A stretch of DNA of 64,000 nucleotides from Thiohalocapsa marina (GTDB lineage Bacteria > Pseudomonadota > Gammaproteobacteria > Chromatiales > Chromatiaceae). Below the pieces are notes generated by a model that made no database searches, was not told the origin of the DNA, and saw only the letters and a list, made by a program, of their open reading frames with translations. The stretch lies in assembly GCF_008632335.1 (NCBI RefSeq), contig NZ_VWXX01000011.1:32456-96455 (forward strand). Direction: 5' to 3'. Positions 55,652 through 63,946 of this stretch are shown in pieces (position 1 is the first letter of the stretch; each line of letters starts with the position of its first letter). The position numbers were made by a program, and so were the translations under genes.

Positions 55652-56257
55652 ATGAACGTTCGCTCAATCGTCCTTCCAGCCGCCATCGCCCTCTGCATCG
55701 GCACTGCGCCGGCACTGGCCCGGGGACCCAACGGTGGCCCGGTCGTGCCTGACCCGGCGCTGCTGAGCCCCGAGGAGTCCGCCACCCTGTTGTGGATGCG
55801 CGAGGAGGAAAAGCTCGCCCGCGATGTCTACGTGGCCCTGGACGCCGAATGGAATCTGGTCGTCCTGGAGCGCATCGCAGCCTCCGAACAACGCCATTTC
55901 GACGCCCTTGGCGACAAGATCGAGCGGTACGGACTGACGGATCCGGCCCTGCCGGGCGCGGGCGTCTTCAGCGTCGAAGAGCTGCAGGCCCTGTATGACG
56001 ACCTGGTCAATGCCGGTCTCGCGTCCTCGGCAGAGGCCCTGGTGATCGGCGCCACCATCGAGGATCTGGACATCCTGGATCTGCTGCACGCCCTCGAGGA
56101 AACCACCCAGCCGGATCTGACGCGCACCTACGAAAACCTGCTGGAGGGCTCGAAGAACCACCTGCGGGCCTTCGTGCGCGAGTTGCGCTTGCTCGGGCTG
56201 GACTACGAGCCGCAATACATCGACCCGCTGCTGTTCGACGCCATCGTCGGCGTCTGA
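55652..56257 (+). CDS. DUF2202 ferritin-like protein
   Basis: A 201-residue protein with a signal peptide (LPAAIALCIGTAPALA) and a DUF2202 domain: SATLLWMREEEKLARDVYVA, EQRHFDALGDKIERYGL, VNAGLASSAEALVIGATIED and LEGSKNHLRAFVRELR. Conserved Glu and His residues suit a di-metal site of a ferritin-like four-helix bundle. DUF2202 proteins are periplasmic or extracellular and of unknown function. The ATG at 55652 has an AAGAGAGG site upstream. It ends a three-gene secreted cluster. Confidence 0.85.
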   Translation: MNVRSIVLPAAIALCIGTAPALARGPNGGPVVPDPALLSPEESATLLWMREEEKLARDVYVALDAEWNLVVLERIAASEQRHFDALGDKIERYGLTDPALPGAGVFSVEELQALYDDLVNAGLASSAEALVIGATIEDLDILDLLHALEETTQPDLTRTYENLLEGSKNHLRAFVRELRLLGLDYEPQYIDPLLFDAIVGV

Positions 56258-56496
56258 CGCCACAGCACTGACGAGAGACTCGGCCACCGTTGACGCTGAT
56301 GCGTATGGGCGGCGGCCGAGCCAGGCCCATTTTGACTCCAGTCAAGGCTCGGGCGCGAGCCTGCATTTAGCCTCGATACCTGCGCGCACCCTGTCGCGGC
56401 TCGACCCCGTCGGGGGCATCGGGCGCGCGAGGCGGACGTCTGGCTCCGTCGCGGTTGCGGTCCATGGGCCCATCACTGTTCAGTTTTTCACTTGCC

Positions 56497-57690
56497 ATGC
56501 TTTTCCCAACGCCAAACCGGCGTGCGCTAGCACTCCTTTCCATCCTGTTGCCCCTCGTCCTGGCTGCTGTCTGGCTTGCCCTGACCTCGGGTCCACTCGC
56601 GCCGGTTCCGGTGACGGTGGCCGTCGTGGAAGAACGCGCGATCGCGCCGGCGTTGTTCGGCATCGGCACCATCGAGGCGCGCTATCGCTATCGCATCGGC
56701 CCGACCGTCGCCGGTCGGGTCAGGCGCGTTGAGGTCCAGGTGGGAGACCGAGTCCATGCCGGCCAGTTGCTGGGGGAGATGGACCCCGTCGATCTCGACG
56801 AACGGGTCGCTGCTCAGGATGCGGCGCTAAGGCGTGCCGAGGCCGGTGTTGCGGCTGCCCGCGCCCAGGTGACCGATGCCCGCGCGCGGCTGGAGTTCGC
56901 GGGCGCCCAGGTGCGGCGCTACGAACAGTTGTTACAGGCGCGCACGGCCAGTGAGGATACCGTCGAGGCCAGACGGCAGGAGGCCCAGGTGGCCGAGGCT
57001 GGACTGGCGACGGCGCTCGCCAATCTGGAGTCTGCCGAGCAGGATCTGCTGCGAGTCCGTGCGGAACGCGAGGCGTTGGCGCGCCAACGGGGCAATCTGC
57101 GCCTGCTGGCACCCGTGGACGGGCTGGTGGTTGCGCGCGACGCCGAGCCGGGCAGCACCGTTGTCGCCGGGCAGGCGGTGGTGGAGCTGGTCGATCCGGC
57201 CACGCTCTGGATCGACGCACGGTTCGATCAGCTTGGCAGCGGTGGGCTGCGCGCGGGGCTGGAGGCCCGGATTGCGCTGCGCTCCCGGCCATCGGAGACG
57301 CTGGCGGGCAGCGTGCTGCGGGTGGAGCCGCAGGCTGATGCCGTGACCGAAGAACTGCGCGCAAAGATTGCCTTCGCCCGTCTGCCGGAGCCCCTGCCGC
57401 GGCTTGGTGAGTTGGCCGAGGTGACCCTGGCGCTGGCCTCGCAGCCGCCAGCGCCGGCGCTGCCGAATGCGGCGCTGCAGTGGCGCGACGGCCAGCTCGG
57501 CGTATGGCGGCTAGTGGATGCCGGTCCGCGGTTCGCGGCGATCGAGACGGGTCTGCGCGACCTGGACGGCTGGGTTCAGATCGGCGCCGGGCTGACGGGC
57601 GGCGACCGCGTTGTCCTCTACAGTCAGGCGCCGCTGCGGCCTGGCCGGTCGGTGAAGATCGTCGAAGCCATCCCCGGCGTGCTTCGATGA
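56497..57690 (+). CDS. HlyD-family membrane fusion protein of an ABC exporter (DevB-like)
   Basis: A protein of about 397 residues with a short N-terminal membrane anchor (LALLSILLPLVLAAVWLAL) and the periplasmic-adaptor layout: a lipoyl half-motif (TVAGRVRRVEVQVGDRVHAG), a long helical hairpin (about residues 90-190), the second half-motif (NLRLLAPVDGLVVARDAEPG) and a beta-barrel domain. It would link the inner-membrane permease to an outer-membrane channel. Starts at 56455 (TTG), 56464 and 56497 are possible; none has a good ribosome-binding site. The last places the anchor at the N-terminus and is chosen. The stop codon overlaps the permease start. Confidence 0.88.
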   Translation: MLFPTPNRRALALLSILLPLVLAAVWLALTSGPLAPVPVTVAVVEERAIAPALFGIGTIEARYRYRIGPTVAGRVRRVEVQVGDRVHAGQLLGEMDPVDLDERVAAQDAALRRAEAGVAAARAQVTDARARLEFAGAQVRRYEQLLQARTASEDTVEARRQEAQVAEAGLATALANLESAEQDLLRVRAEREALARQRGNLRLLAPVDGLVVARDAEPGSTVVAGQAVVELVDPATLWIDARFDQLGSGGLRAGLEARIALRSRPSETLAGSVLRVEPQADAVTEELRAKIAFARLPEPLPRLGELAEVTLALASQPPAPALPNAALQWRDGQLGVWRLVDAGPRFAAIETGLRDLDGWVQIGAGLTGGDRVVLYSQAPLRPGRSVKIVEAIPGVLR

Positions 57691-58898
57691 TCAGCCTCGC
57701 CGGACGCGACATCCTGCATGGCTGGGGCAAGTATGTCTTCACTGGCATGGGACTCGGGCTGCTGATCGGGGTCACCCTGTCCATGGCCGGCATCTACCGC
57801 GGCATGGTGGACGATGCCGCGGTGCTGCTGGACAACAGCGGTGCCGACCTCTGGGTGGTGCAGCAGGATACCCTGGGGCCGTACGCCGAGCCCTCGAGCC
57901 TTTATGACGACCTTTATCGGGGGATCTTGACCCTGCCGGGGGTGGCCCAGGCCGCCAATGTCACCTATCTGACCATGCAGGTGCGTCCGGCGGGAGATGC
58001 CGCGCGCGAGCGCCGCGCCATGGTGGTTGGCGTGGTCCCCGGCGGTTTTGGCGAGCCAGGCCAGCCGCGCTTCCTGGTTGCCGGACGCAGGCTCACGCGC
58101 GGTCACTACGAGGCAGTGGCAGACCTGAGCACGGGTTTTCGGCTCGGCGAGCAGGTCCGCATCCGCCGCCATCTCTACCGGGTGGTCGGACTCACCCGCC
58201 GCAACGTCTCCTCGGGCGGTGATCCCATGGTCTTCATCCCGCTCAAGGATGCCCAAGAGGCGCAATTCCTCAAGGACAACGACGCCATCATCCAGCAACG
58301 CCATCGGACCGCCGTAAATCCGCTCTTCAACCGTCCCGGCCAGCCCGAGGTGCTCGAGGCCGTGCTCGCTGCCCAGACCCAGAGCACCTCTGTCAACGCG
58401 GTCCTGGTGCGTCTGGACGCGGGCGCCGACCCAGACCGCGTCGCCGCGGACATCCGCCGCTGGAAGCGGCTCGGCGTCTATACCCGTGCAGAGATGAACG
58501 AGATCCTCCAGGCCAAGCTCATTGCCACCTCTGCGCGGCAGATCTTTATGTTCCTGGTCATCCTCTCGCTGGTCAGTGCGGCCATCGTGGCCTTCATCAT
58601 CTACACCCTGACCCTGGGCAAGATCCGCGAGATCGCGATCCTCAAGCTCATCGGCACCCGCAACCGCACCATCGCCGCAATGATCCTGCAGCAGGCAATC
58701 GGGCTCGGGCTGATCGGCTTCGTGGTCGGCAAGACTGCTGCCACGTTCTGGGCGCCGGTGTTTCCGAAGTACGTCCTGCTGTTGCCAAGCGATGCGGCGC
58801 GGGGGCTGTTGGTGGTTGTGCTGATCTGTGCACTGGCGAGCCTGTTTGCCATTCGCACCGCACTTCGGGTCGACCCGGCGGAGGCCATCGGTGGCTGA
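57687..58898 (+). CDS. ABC transporter permease (FtsX/MacB type, DevC-like)
   Basis: A 403-residue permease with an N-terminal membrane helix (GMGLGLLIGVTLSMAGIYRG), a large periplasmic domain of about 230 residues, and three C-terminal helices (IFMFLVILSLVSAAIVAFII; a middle helix near IGLGLIGFVVGKTAATFWAP; ARGLLVVVLICALASLFAIR), ending VDPAEAIGG. This is the MacB_PCD/FtsX arrangement also used by DevC of heterocyst glycolipid exporters. It probably couples the ATPase to transport of a lipid or peptide across the envelope. It starts by ATGA overlap with the adaptor gene. Confidence 0.9.
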   Translation: MISLAGRDILHGWGKYVFTGMGLGLLIGVTLSMAGIYRGMVDDAAVLLDNSGADLWVVQQDTLGPYAEPSSLYDDLYRGILTLPGVAQAANVTYLTMQVRPAGDAARERRAMVVGVVPGGFGEPGQPRFLVAGRRLTRGHYEAVADLSTGFRLGEQVRIRRHLYRVVGLTRRNVSSGGDPMVFIPLKDAQEAQFLKDNDAIIQQRHRTAVNPLFNRPGQPEVLEAVLAAQTQSTSVNAVLVRLDAGADPDRVAADIRRWKRLGVYTRAEMNEILQAKLIATSARQIFMFLVILSLVSAAIVAFIIYTLTLGKIREIAILKLIGTRNRTIAAMILQQAIGLGLIGFVVGKTAATFWAPVFPKYVLLLPSDAARGLLVVVLICALASLFAIRTALRVDPAEAIGG

Positions 58899-59619
58899 TG
58901 TCGAGTCGACCCCGGGCGAGGGCATTCACATCGAGGGGCTGCGCAAGCGTTACGGGCGCGGGGAGACGGCAGTGGATGCACTGAAAGGCGCGGACATCGC
59001 GGTCGCAGCGGGCGAGGTGGTTGGCCTGGTCGGTCCCTCGGGCTCGGGCAAAAGCACCTTGCTCAAGTGCCTGGGCGCCGTGACCGAGCCCAGCGGCGGG
59101 CGCATGACCCTGGGCGGGCGCGTCATCTACGACGAGGGCTGGCGCATCCCCGACCTGCGCGCACTGCGGCGGGACCGCATCGGGTTCGTGTTCCAGGCGC
59201 CCCATCTGATCCCATTCCTGAATGTGACGGACAACGTGGCGCTGTTGCCGATGCTGGCCGGGCACGCCAACGCCGATGCCCGCGCACGGGCGCGCGAGCT
59301 GCTCGAAGCCCTGGACGTTGGGCATCGCGCCCAGGCCATGCCGAGCCAGCTCTCCGGTGGTGAGCAACAACGCGTGGCCATCGCGCGCGCCCTCGTGAGT
59401 CGGCCGCCGGTGATCCTGGCCGACGAGCCCACCGCGCCGCTCGACAGCGAGCGCGCCCTCGGCGTCATCGGCATCCTCAATCGCATGGCCAGGGAGTATC
59501 GGACCGCGGTGATCGTGGTGACACACGACGAGAAGATCATTCCAACCTTTGAACGGATCTATCACATCCGCGACGGACGCACCCATGAGGAGCTCGGCGA
59601 AGGGCGCATGTCTACCTGA
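58891..59619 (+). CDS. ABC transporter ATP-binding protein (DevA-like)
   Basis: A 242-residue ATPase with Walker A GPSGSGKST, Q-loop (RIGFVFQAPHLIPFLNVTDN), signature LSGGEQQRVAIARALV, Walker B VILADEPTAPLDSERALG and the H-loop THDE. All sites are intact. The GTG at 58891 is proposed because it overlaps the permease stop by eight bases and directly precedes the ATPase domain; the frame further upstream overlaps the permease. It is the third gene of the exporter operon. Confidence 0.93.
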   Translation: MADVESTPGEGIHIEGLRKRYGRGETAVDALKGADIAVAAGEVVGLVGPSGSGKSTLLKCLGAVTEPSGGRMTLGGRVIYDEGWRIPDLRALRRDRIGFVFQAPHLIPFLNVTDNVALLPMLAGHANADARARARELLEALDVGHRAQAMPSQLSGGEQQRVAIARALVSRPPVILADEPTAPLDSERALGVIGILNRMAREYRTAVIVVTHDEKIIPTFERIYHIRDGRTHEELGEGRMST

Positions 59620-59624
59620 CCCCT

Positions 59625-59736
59625 TCGCTTGGTAGTCGGCCTCGTTGACGGGCTCGCCAGCGTCGACCTGCCGCGCCACGGCCAAGGCACGCGCCTGCAG
59701 GCTCTCCCAGGATTCGGTGCTAATGATCGCCTTCAT
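59625..59736 (-). pseudogene. Truncated antitoxin gene (TumA-like)
   Basis: A short frame starting at the ATG of 59736 encodes MKAIISTESWESLQARALAV, then ARQVDAGEPVNEADYQ, which is like the N-terminus of the HTH antitoxins partnered with TumE-family toxins. Similarity stops after about 36 residues, right next to the stop codon of the convergent ABC ATPase, so the DNA-binding part is missing. It overlaps the end of the toxin gene by 17 bases, as usual in this pair. Confidence 0.55.
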
Positions 59737-59947
59737 CGATAGCCTCCAGCGCTTGCGCAACATCCGCCGCGAAATCCACCAGCAGCTGCGTGAGCGAGAC
59801 AAATTGGTAGGGCACCTCTCCAGCTCCGATGTGCTTGTGATCGCCCTTGCCGCGCTCGTTATCGTAGCGCACCAGGCAGCGCCCCGCGTGGCCGCAGTAG
59901 GTGAAGGCAAACGCACAACCATGGACCTTCGAGCGCTGCGAGGCCAT
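59720..59947 (-). CDS. TumE-family toxin, probably N-terminally shortened
   Basis: A 75-residue protein with the core TumE/DUF6516 block CLVRYDNERGKGDHKHIGAG followed by EVPYQFVSLTQLLVDFAADV, which is the most conserved part of the family. Normal members are about 100-115 residues, so 25-35 N-terminal residues are missing. The frame remains open upstream for about 40 bases towards the kinase stop codon but without family similarity. The conserved His, Asp and Arg residues remain. With the cognate antitoxin broken, a fully active toxin would be harmful, so the gene is likely inactive. Confidence 0.6.
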   Translation of the reverse strand: MASQRSKVHGCAFAFTYCGHAGRCLVRYDNERGKGDHKHIGAGEVPYQFVSLTQLLVDFAADVAQALEAIDEGDH

Positions 59948-59982
59948 CCAGCGCTGTTGAGCCGATCGGGGCTCACGGACCT

Positions 59983-61398
59983 TCAGGCGGCTGGCAGGCG
60001 GAGGCGCACCCGCAGGCCACCGGTCTCGACCGGGGCGAAGTGCAGGCCTCCGCCGCAGGCGTCGACGATGTCGCGCACGATGGCCAGACCCAGCCCGGTG
60101 CCGTCTTTCTCCTCGTCCAGGCGCAGGCCGCGCTGACCGAGCCTGGACACCTGGGCGACAGGCACGCCGGGGCCGTCATCGGCGATGTCGATCTCGATCC
60201 AGGGGCCAGCGGACGACACCTGCACCCGAACCTGGGACCGAGCCCATTTGGCGGCGTTCTCCAGCAAATTACCGAGCAGTTCCAGCAGGTCGTCCGGCAC
60301 CAGTGCGACACGGGCCGCGGGCGGCGCCTCCACCCGCCAGTCGAGCTGCTCGCCCTCGGGGGTACGCTGCAGGGTGCGCAACAGCCGATGCAGCGCACCG
60401 ACCACGTCGCCCCGCGCCTGATGCGCCGAGGCCCCGGTGCGCACCCGCGCACGCACCAGTTCGCGCTCCACCCGTCGTCGCATGGCCGTGGCGAGCTGTT
60501 CCAGATCGTCCGCCAGGGCCGGCTGACCGCGCTCTCGCAGTCGCTGGGCGTCCGCCGCCAGGGCGCTGAGCGGCGTCTTCAGGCCATGAGCCAGATCGGC
60601 GGTCCAGGCGCGGGCGCGCTCCACCGCCTGGGCGCGGGCGTCGAGCAGGGCGTTCACCTCGCTGACCAGCGGCATCACCTCGTCCGGATACTCTTCGCCG
60701 AGGCGCCGATCGACACCGGAACGGATGGCCTCGACGCCGCGTCGGACCGACTCCAGCGGTGCCAGCCCGGTCTGGATCTGCACCAGCGTCGCCAGCAGCA
60801 GCACCAGCGCGATCAGCCCGAGATAGGGCCAGAGATCCGCGGCGAAGGCATTGCGCGCGGCGGTCAGCTCGGCGCGATCCTGCGCCGCGGCCAGCCGCAA
60901 CTGCATCGGACCCGCCGGCGATTGCAGCCGAATGCCGCGCTCGCGCACCAGCAGCATGCGTCCGCCGGGGCCCGGCAGCCGATGGGCATGCACCTTGCCC
61001 GCAGACAGGCTGTCCGGCGGCAACGCGATGACCTCGTCCCACAGCGAACGGCTGCGCAGCAGACCGCGCTCCCCGGGGTCGTCGAGCTGGCCGTCGAGCT
61101 GGCGGTCGATCTGCCAGTAGAGTCCGCTCAGGGGCTGCTCGAAGCGCGGATCGCTCGGCGTGCGCGTGAGCCGGATATCGCCCGCCGGCGTCACCTCGAC
61201 GGCGGCGGCGATCTGGTTGAGCTGGGCCGTCAGCTCGGCGCCGATGCGTCGTTCCACATGACGCTCGAACAGGGCTGCCAGCCCCAGCCCCGCCACCAGC
61301 AGGGCCACCGCGATGGAGGCGATGGCGCCGATCCAGAGCCTGGCACGCAGTGAACGGCGAGTCGTGCCGGCGCGACGACGGTCTGACTCAGCCGGCAT
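59983..61398 (-). CDS. PhoQ-like sensor histidine kinase
   Basis: A 471-residue kinase with two membrane helices (about 25-45, IGAIASIAVALLVAGLGLAA; and about 190-210, LWPYLGLIALVLLLATLVQI) flanking a periplasmic domain of about 140 residues. The phospho-acceptor His lies in WTADLAHGLKTPLSALAADA, a sequence typical of PhoQ-type kinases, and the ATPase boxes NLLENAAKWARS, IADDGPGVPVAQVSRLGQRG and GTGLGLAIVRDIVDACGGGL are intact. Start ATG at 61398 overlaps the end of the regulator gene by 11 bases. The ligand, possibly a divalent cation, cannot be read. Confidence 0.92.
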   Translation of the reverse strand: MPAESDRRRAGTTRRSLRARLWIGAIASIAVALLVAGLGLAALFERHVERRIGAELTAQLNQIAAAVEVTPAGDIRLTRTPSDPRFEQPLSGLYWQIDRQLDGQLDDPGERGLLRSRSLWDEVIALPPDSLSAGKVHAHRLPGPGGRMLLVRERGIRLQSPAGPMQLRLAAAQDRAELTAARNAFAADLWPYLGLIALVLLLATLVQIQTGLAPLESVRRGVEAIRSGVDRRLGEEYPDEVMPLVSEVNALLDARAQAVERARAWTADLAHGLKTPLSALAADAQRLRERGQPALADDLEQLATAMRRRVERELVRARVRTGASAHQARGDVVGALHRLLRTLQRTPEGEQLDWRVEAPPAARVALVPDDLLELLGNLLENAAKWARSQVRVQVSSAGPWIEIDIADDGPGVPVAQVSRLGQRGLRLDEEKDGTGLGLAIVRDIVDACGGGLHFAPVETGGLRVRLRLPAA

Positions 61399-62053
61399 CG
61401 GGCTCGATCAGATAGCCGAAGCCGCGACGGGTCTGGATCAGCCCGACGCCCAGCTTGCGTCGCACCCGGCCCACCAGCACCTCCACGGCATTGGAGTCGC
61501 GCTCGAAGTCCTGCGCATAGAGCTGCTCGGTGAGTTCCATTTGGGAGACCACCCGGCCGGCGTGCTGCATCAGATAGCTCAACAGGCGGTATTCCTGGGG
61601 CGACAGGTGCAGCGGAACCCCGTCCACGCTGACGGCCATGCGGCGGGTGTCCAGGCTGACCCCGCCGATGGTCAGTACCGGTGAGGCCTTGCCGGCGGCG
61701 CGGCGGATCAGGGCCCGCAGCCGCGCCAGCAGTTCTTCCATGCGGAACGGCTTGCCCAGATAGTCGTCGGCGCCGGCGTCGATGCCCTCCACCCGCTCGC
61801 TCCAGTCGCCGCGCGCAGTCAGGATCAGCACCGGCAGGTCACGGCCGCCGGCGCGCCATTTGCGCAGCACCGACAGCCCGTCCATGGCCGGCAGGCCCAG
61901 GTCCAGGATCACCGCGGCATAGTCCTCGGTATCGCCGCGAAACCAGGCGTCCTCACCCTCGGCGCAGCGCTCGACGACGAAGCCGGCGGCAGTCAGCGCC
62001 CTGGTCACCGCATCGGCGACGCTGTCGTCGTCCTCCACCAGCAGGATGCGCAT
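61388..62053 (-). CDS. PhoP-like response regulator
   Basis: A 221-residue regulator with an intact receiver (acidic pair in LLVEDDDSVADAVTRALT, Asp in AAVILDLGLPAMDGLSVLRK, Lys in GADDYLGKPFRMEELLARLR) and an OmpR/PhoB-type winged helix ending VGLIQTRRGFGYLIEPDAG. Upstream its ATG overlaps the PepSY stop codon (TGATG), downstream it overlaps the kinase start, so the three genes form one operon PepSY-regulator-kinase, a frequent arrangement. Confidence 0.94.
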   Translation of the reverse strand: MRILLVEDDDSVADAVTRALTAAGFVVERCAEGEDAWFRGDTEDYAAVILDLGLPAMDGLSVLRKWRAGGRDLPVLILTARGDWSERVEGIDAGADDYLGKPFRMEELLARLRALIRRAAGKASPVLTIGGVSLDTRRMAVSVDGVPLHLSPQEYRLLSYLMQHAGRVVSQMELTEQLYAQDFERDSNAVEVLVGRVRRKLGVGLIQTRRGFGYLIEPDAG

Positions 62054-62442
62054 CAGTCCTCCTCCACCTCGAGCAGTCGGCCACTGCTGGCATCGATTTC
62101 GACCTCCAGCAGGCGCCCGTCAGGGGCCAGAACCTTGAGCTCATAGACCCAGCACAGGTGATCGTCGACCCGTTCCCGTTCCAGTTCCACCTCGATCACC
62201 TCGCCAGGCACCTCGGCGGCGACCAGGGTCAGGATCTCCGCCATGGGCCGGATCTCGCCACGGTGGCGGGCATGACGTGCGCGGTCGTGATCATGATCGT
62301 GATGGTGTTTTTGCGCTGGCGCTGGTGCGAGATCGGCCTGCCCGGCGTCCTGCGGGTCATCAGCGCTCGCGCCGCTGGCCCAGCCCAGGCAGAGGATCAG
62401 TCCGAGGGCTTGGAGTCGACGGTAACGGATGTGATGTGTCAT
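62053..62442 (-). CDS. Periplasmic PepSY-domain protein with His-rich segment
   Basis: A 129-residue protein with a signal peptide (LQALGLILCLGWASGASA), a His/Asp-rich stretch (KHHHDHDHDRARHARHRGE) that may bind metal, and a PepSY domain (EVIEVELERERVDDHLCWVY, ELKVLAPDGRLLEVEIDASS). PepSY proteins often modulate the activity of adjacent PhoQ-type kinases. The overlapping stop with the regulator start supports this role. It is the first gene of the operon. Confidence 0.85.
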   Translation of the reverse strand: MTHHIRYRRLQALGLILCLGWASGASADDPQDAGQADLAPAPAQKHHHDHDHDRARHARHRGEIRPMAEILTLVAAEVPGEVIEVELERERVDDHLCWVYELKVLAPDGRLLEVEIDASSGRLLEVEED

Positions 62443-62607
62443 GGCGCCTATTGTGCCTCAGCAGAGCCTGAGCAATCGCCCCGGGGGCAAGCCAAGCGAA
62501 CGGATTGGGCTATCCTTAGATGATGAGGAGTCTGGAGAAATCGCGCCGCGCGGCGACCCCACTGGCCGTGCGACCTTCACGCCTGTTTACAGCGAGGAGG
62601 AATCATC

Positions 62608-63009
62608 ATGTTTTCACCGCAGATGTCCCGAATCTCATCCCTTGTGGCAGGTTTGCTGCTTGCCGCCTCGGCCCTGCAGATCCAGGCGCTTGAGACCATC
62701 ATTCAGGTCTCTCCCAATGTCTTGAATATCAGCAGCCAGGGCTATGTTGTCACGGTGCATACCGATCTGCCGTATTCGTCTGTTGATGTGCACTCGGTGT
62801 TCCTCAACTCTGTACCCATCGCGAGTTCGAAGGCCGACGATCAGGGGAACTTCGTCGCGAAGTTCGACATCGAGGCCGTCAAGCGCCTGGATGGGCTGAT
62901 CATCGGTGCTGACAATGCGCTCATGCTGACCGGCGTCACCTGCGATGGGGAGCCGTTCGTTGGCACCGATTGGGTCAGGGTCATCAACGTCGTGCCGCGC
63001 GGTCGCTGA
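62608..63009 (+). CDS. Secreted hypothetical protein
   Basis: A 133-residue protein with a signal peptide (ISSLVAGLLLAASALQIQA) and a compact beta-rich mature domain (IIQVSPNVLNISSQGYVVTV, HTDLPYSSVDVHSVFLN, VKRLDGLIIGADNALMLTGV). It resembles small Ig-like or IPT-like periplasmic proteins of unknown function. A GGAGG ribosome-binding site lies about 8 bases before the ATG. It is divergent from the PepSY operon. Confidence 0.7.
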   Translation: MFSPQMSRISSLVAGLLLAASALQIQALETIIQVSPNVLNISSQGYVVTVHTDLPYSSVDVHSVFLNSVPIASSKADDQGNFVAKFDIEAVKRLDGLIIGADNALMLTGVTCDGEPFVGTDWVRVINVVPRGR

Positions 63010-63041
63010 GCCGGTCTCTGAACTGGCTCCGGTGCGAGTGG

Positions 63042-63461
63042 CTACCCGAATGAAGGCAGCCCGCTCAAGCGATGCTCGATGCGGATCGAGCCTCCGGCAG
63101 GTGGCTCGAGCATGAGCCGCGCATAAAAGTGCGCAGCGGTGGCCTGCCGATTCCGGCGCATCGGCATTGCGTCGGTTTCCGCCAGCAGCGCCCCGTCGGG
63201 ACCAAGGACGGAGATGTGCACAGCGCCCGGGATCGGCCCGCGCTGGGGGATGCGACGGGCAACCTCACCCCGCACCGAGACGGTGCCATCTTCGGATCGG
63301 ACCTGGGTCTGCGTGATGGTGAACCCGCTCGATGAAATGCGCTCGATGTGCAGACCGGCATCGGGCGTGGCCGTGGGTCCGGATGCACAGCCGGTAATGG
63401 CCGGACCGAGGCCCAGGGCCAGCAGAAGGGTCGCAACCATCAGTCTCTCGTGTATTGCCAT
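63042..63461 (-). CDS. Lipoprotein of unknown function
   Basis: A 139-residue protein with a lipoprotein signal (LMVATLLLALGLGPAITGCA) with lipobox ITGC (Cys25). The mature part is a single beta-rich domain (SSGFTITQTQVRSEDGTVSV, RGEVARRIPQRGPIPGAVHI, SVLGPDGALLAETDAMPMR). Such small lipoproteins occur next to RND metal-efflux genes. The gene is transcribed after the DUF3240 gene with a 24-base gap, so the pair is likely co-transcribed. Function unknown. Confidence 0.75.
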   Translation of the reverse strand: MAIHERLMVATLLLALGLGPAITGCASGPTATPDAGLHIERISSSGFTITQTQVRSEDGTVSVRGEVARRIPQRGPIPGAVHISVLGPDGALLAETDAMPMRRNRQATAAHFYARLMLEPPAGGSIRIEHRLSGLPSFG

Positions 63462-63485
63462 CTTTATATCCCCCTGTTGTTTGTC

Positions 63486-63788
63486 TTAGCGTAGCCGCCC
63501 GATCTCCAGCACCGGCACAAGCCAGTAATGGATGCCGCTGCCCTTGAAGCCTTCGCCGAGGGCAGCGATCAGCGTCCGCGCAACAGGCTCGGGCAGATGC
63601 ATAAAGAACATGACCCGACGGCTGCGGCCGGCCACCTGCTCGGCCAGGGTCATGGAACGCGCCGATGAGCCGTGCCCCGAGACCGCGGCGCTGGTAAAGC
63701 CCGGTACGTCTTCGCGCTCGAGCAGCCACTCCGTTACGGCGTCTTCGGTCTCTGGGGGGATGATGAGATAGAGCAGGGTGTTGGGCAT
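63486..63788 (-). CDS. DUF3240 family protein
   Basis: A 100-residue protein matching DUF3240 (PII-like small proteins): LLYLIIPPETEDAVTEWLLE at the N-terminus, VPGFTSAAVSGHGSSARSMT, AEQVAGRSRRVMFFMHLPEP and HYWLVPVLEIGRL at the end. Proteins of this family nearly always follow CzcA/CusA-type heavy-metal efflux genes, so such genes may lie beyond the right edge of the window. The ATG at 63788 lacks a ribosome-binding site and lies directly after a 7-bp tandem repeat array. Confidence 0.85.
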   Translation of the reverse strand: MPNTLLYLIIPPETEDAVTEWLLEREDVPGFTSAAVSGHGSSARSMTLAEQVAGRSRRVMFFMHLPEPVARTLIAALGEGFKGSGIHYWLVPVLEIGRLR

Positions 63789-63798
63789 GGGGGACTCG

Positions 63799-63868
63799 GG
63801 GTTCAGGGTTCAGGGTGCAGGGTTCAGGGTTCAGGGTTCAGGGTGCAGGGTGCAGGGTTCGGGGTTCA
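63799..63868. repeat. Array of ten 7-bp repeats, GGGT(T/G)CA
   Basis: Ten consecutive heptamers: seven are GGGTTCA-type (one ending in G) and three GGGTGCA, without interruption. The array ends 11 bases before the start codon of the minus-strand DUF3240 gene, thus in its 5' leader or promoter. Copy-number change would alter spacing there. Confidence 0.95.
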
Positions 63869-63919
63869 GGGCATTTGGTACGCGTTAAGAAACGCGCCCA
63901 AAACAAGGTGAACACTGTA

Positions 63920-63946
63920 GGGCGGGTAATAGAAGCGCATCCGCCC
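63920..63946. repeat. REP-like inverted repeat GGGCGG...CCGCCC
   Basis: GGGCGGGTAAT and ATCCGCCC form a short hairpin around GAAGCGC. The sequence (GTAGGGCGGGTAATAGAAGC) resembles dispersed palindromic elements that occur between genes of many gammaproteobacteria. The end of the window (63947-64000) contains no gene that I can support. Confidence 0.5.

Noticed and set aside
56367..56498. Minus-strand frame of 43 residues with an Arg/Pro/Asp-rich sequence and a GGGA site before its ATG
   Set aside because: Its start codon overlaps the proposed adaptor start on the other strand, it is short, and no similarity can be shown; composition can arise by chance in GC-rich DNA.
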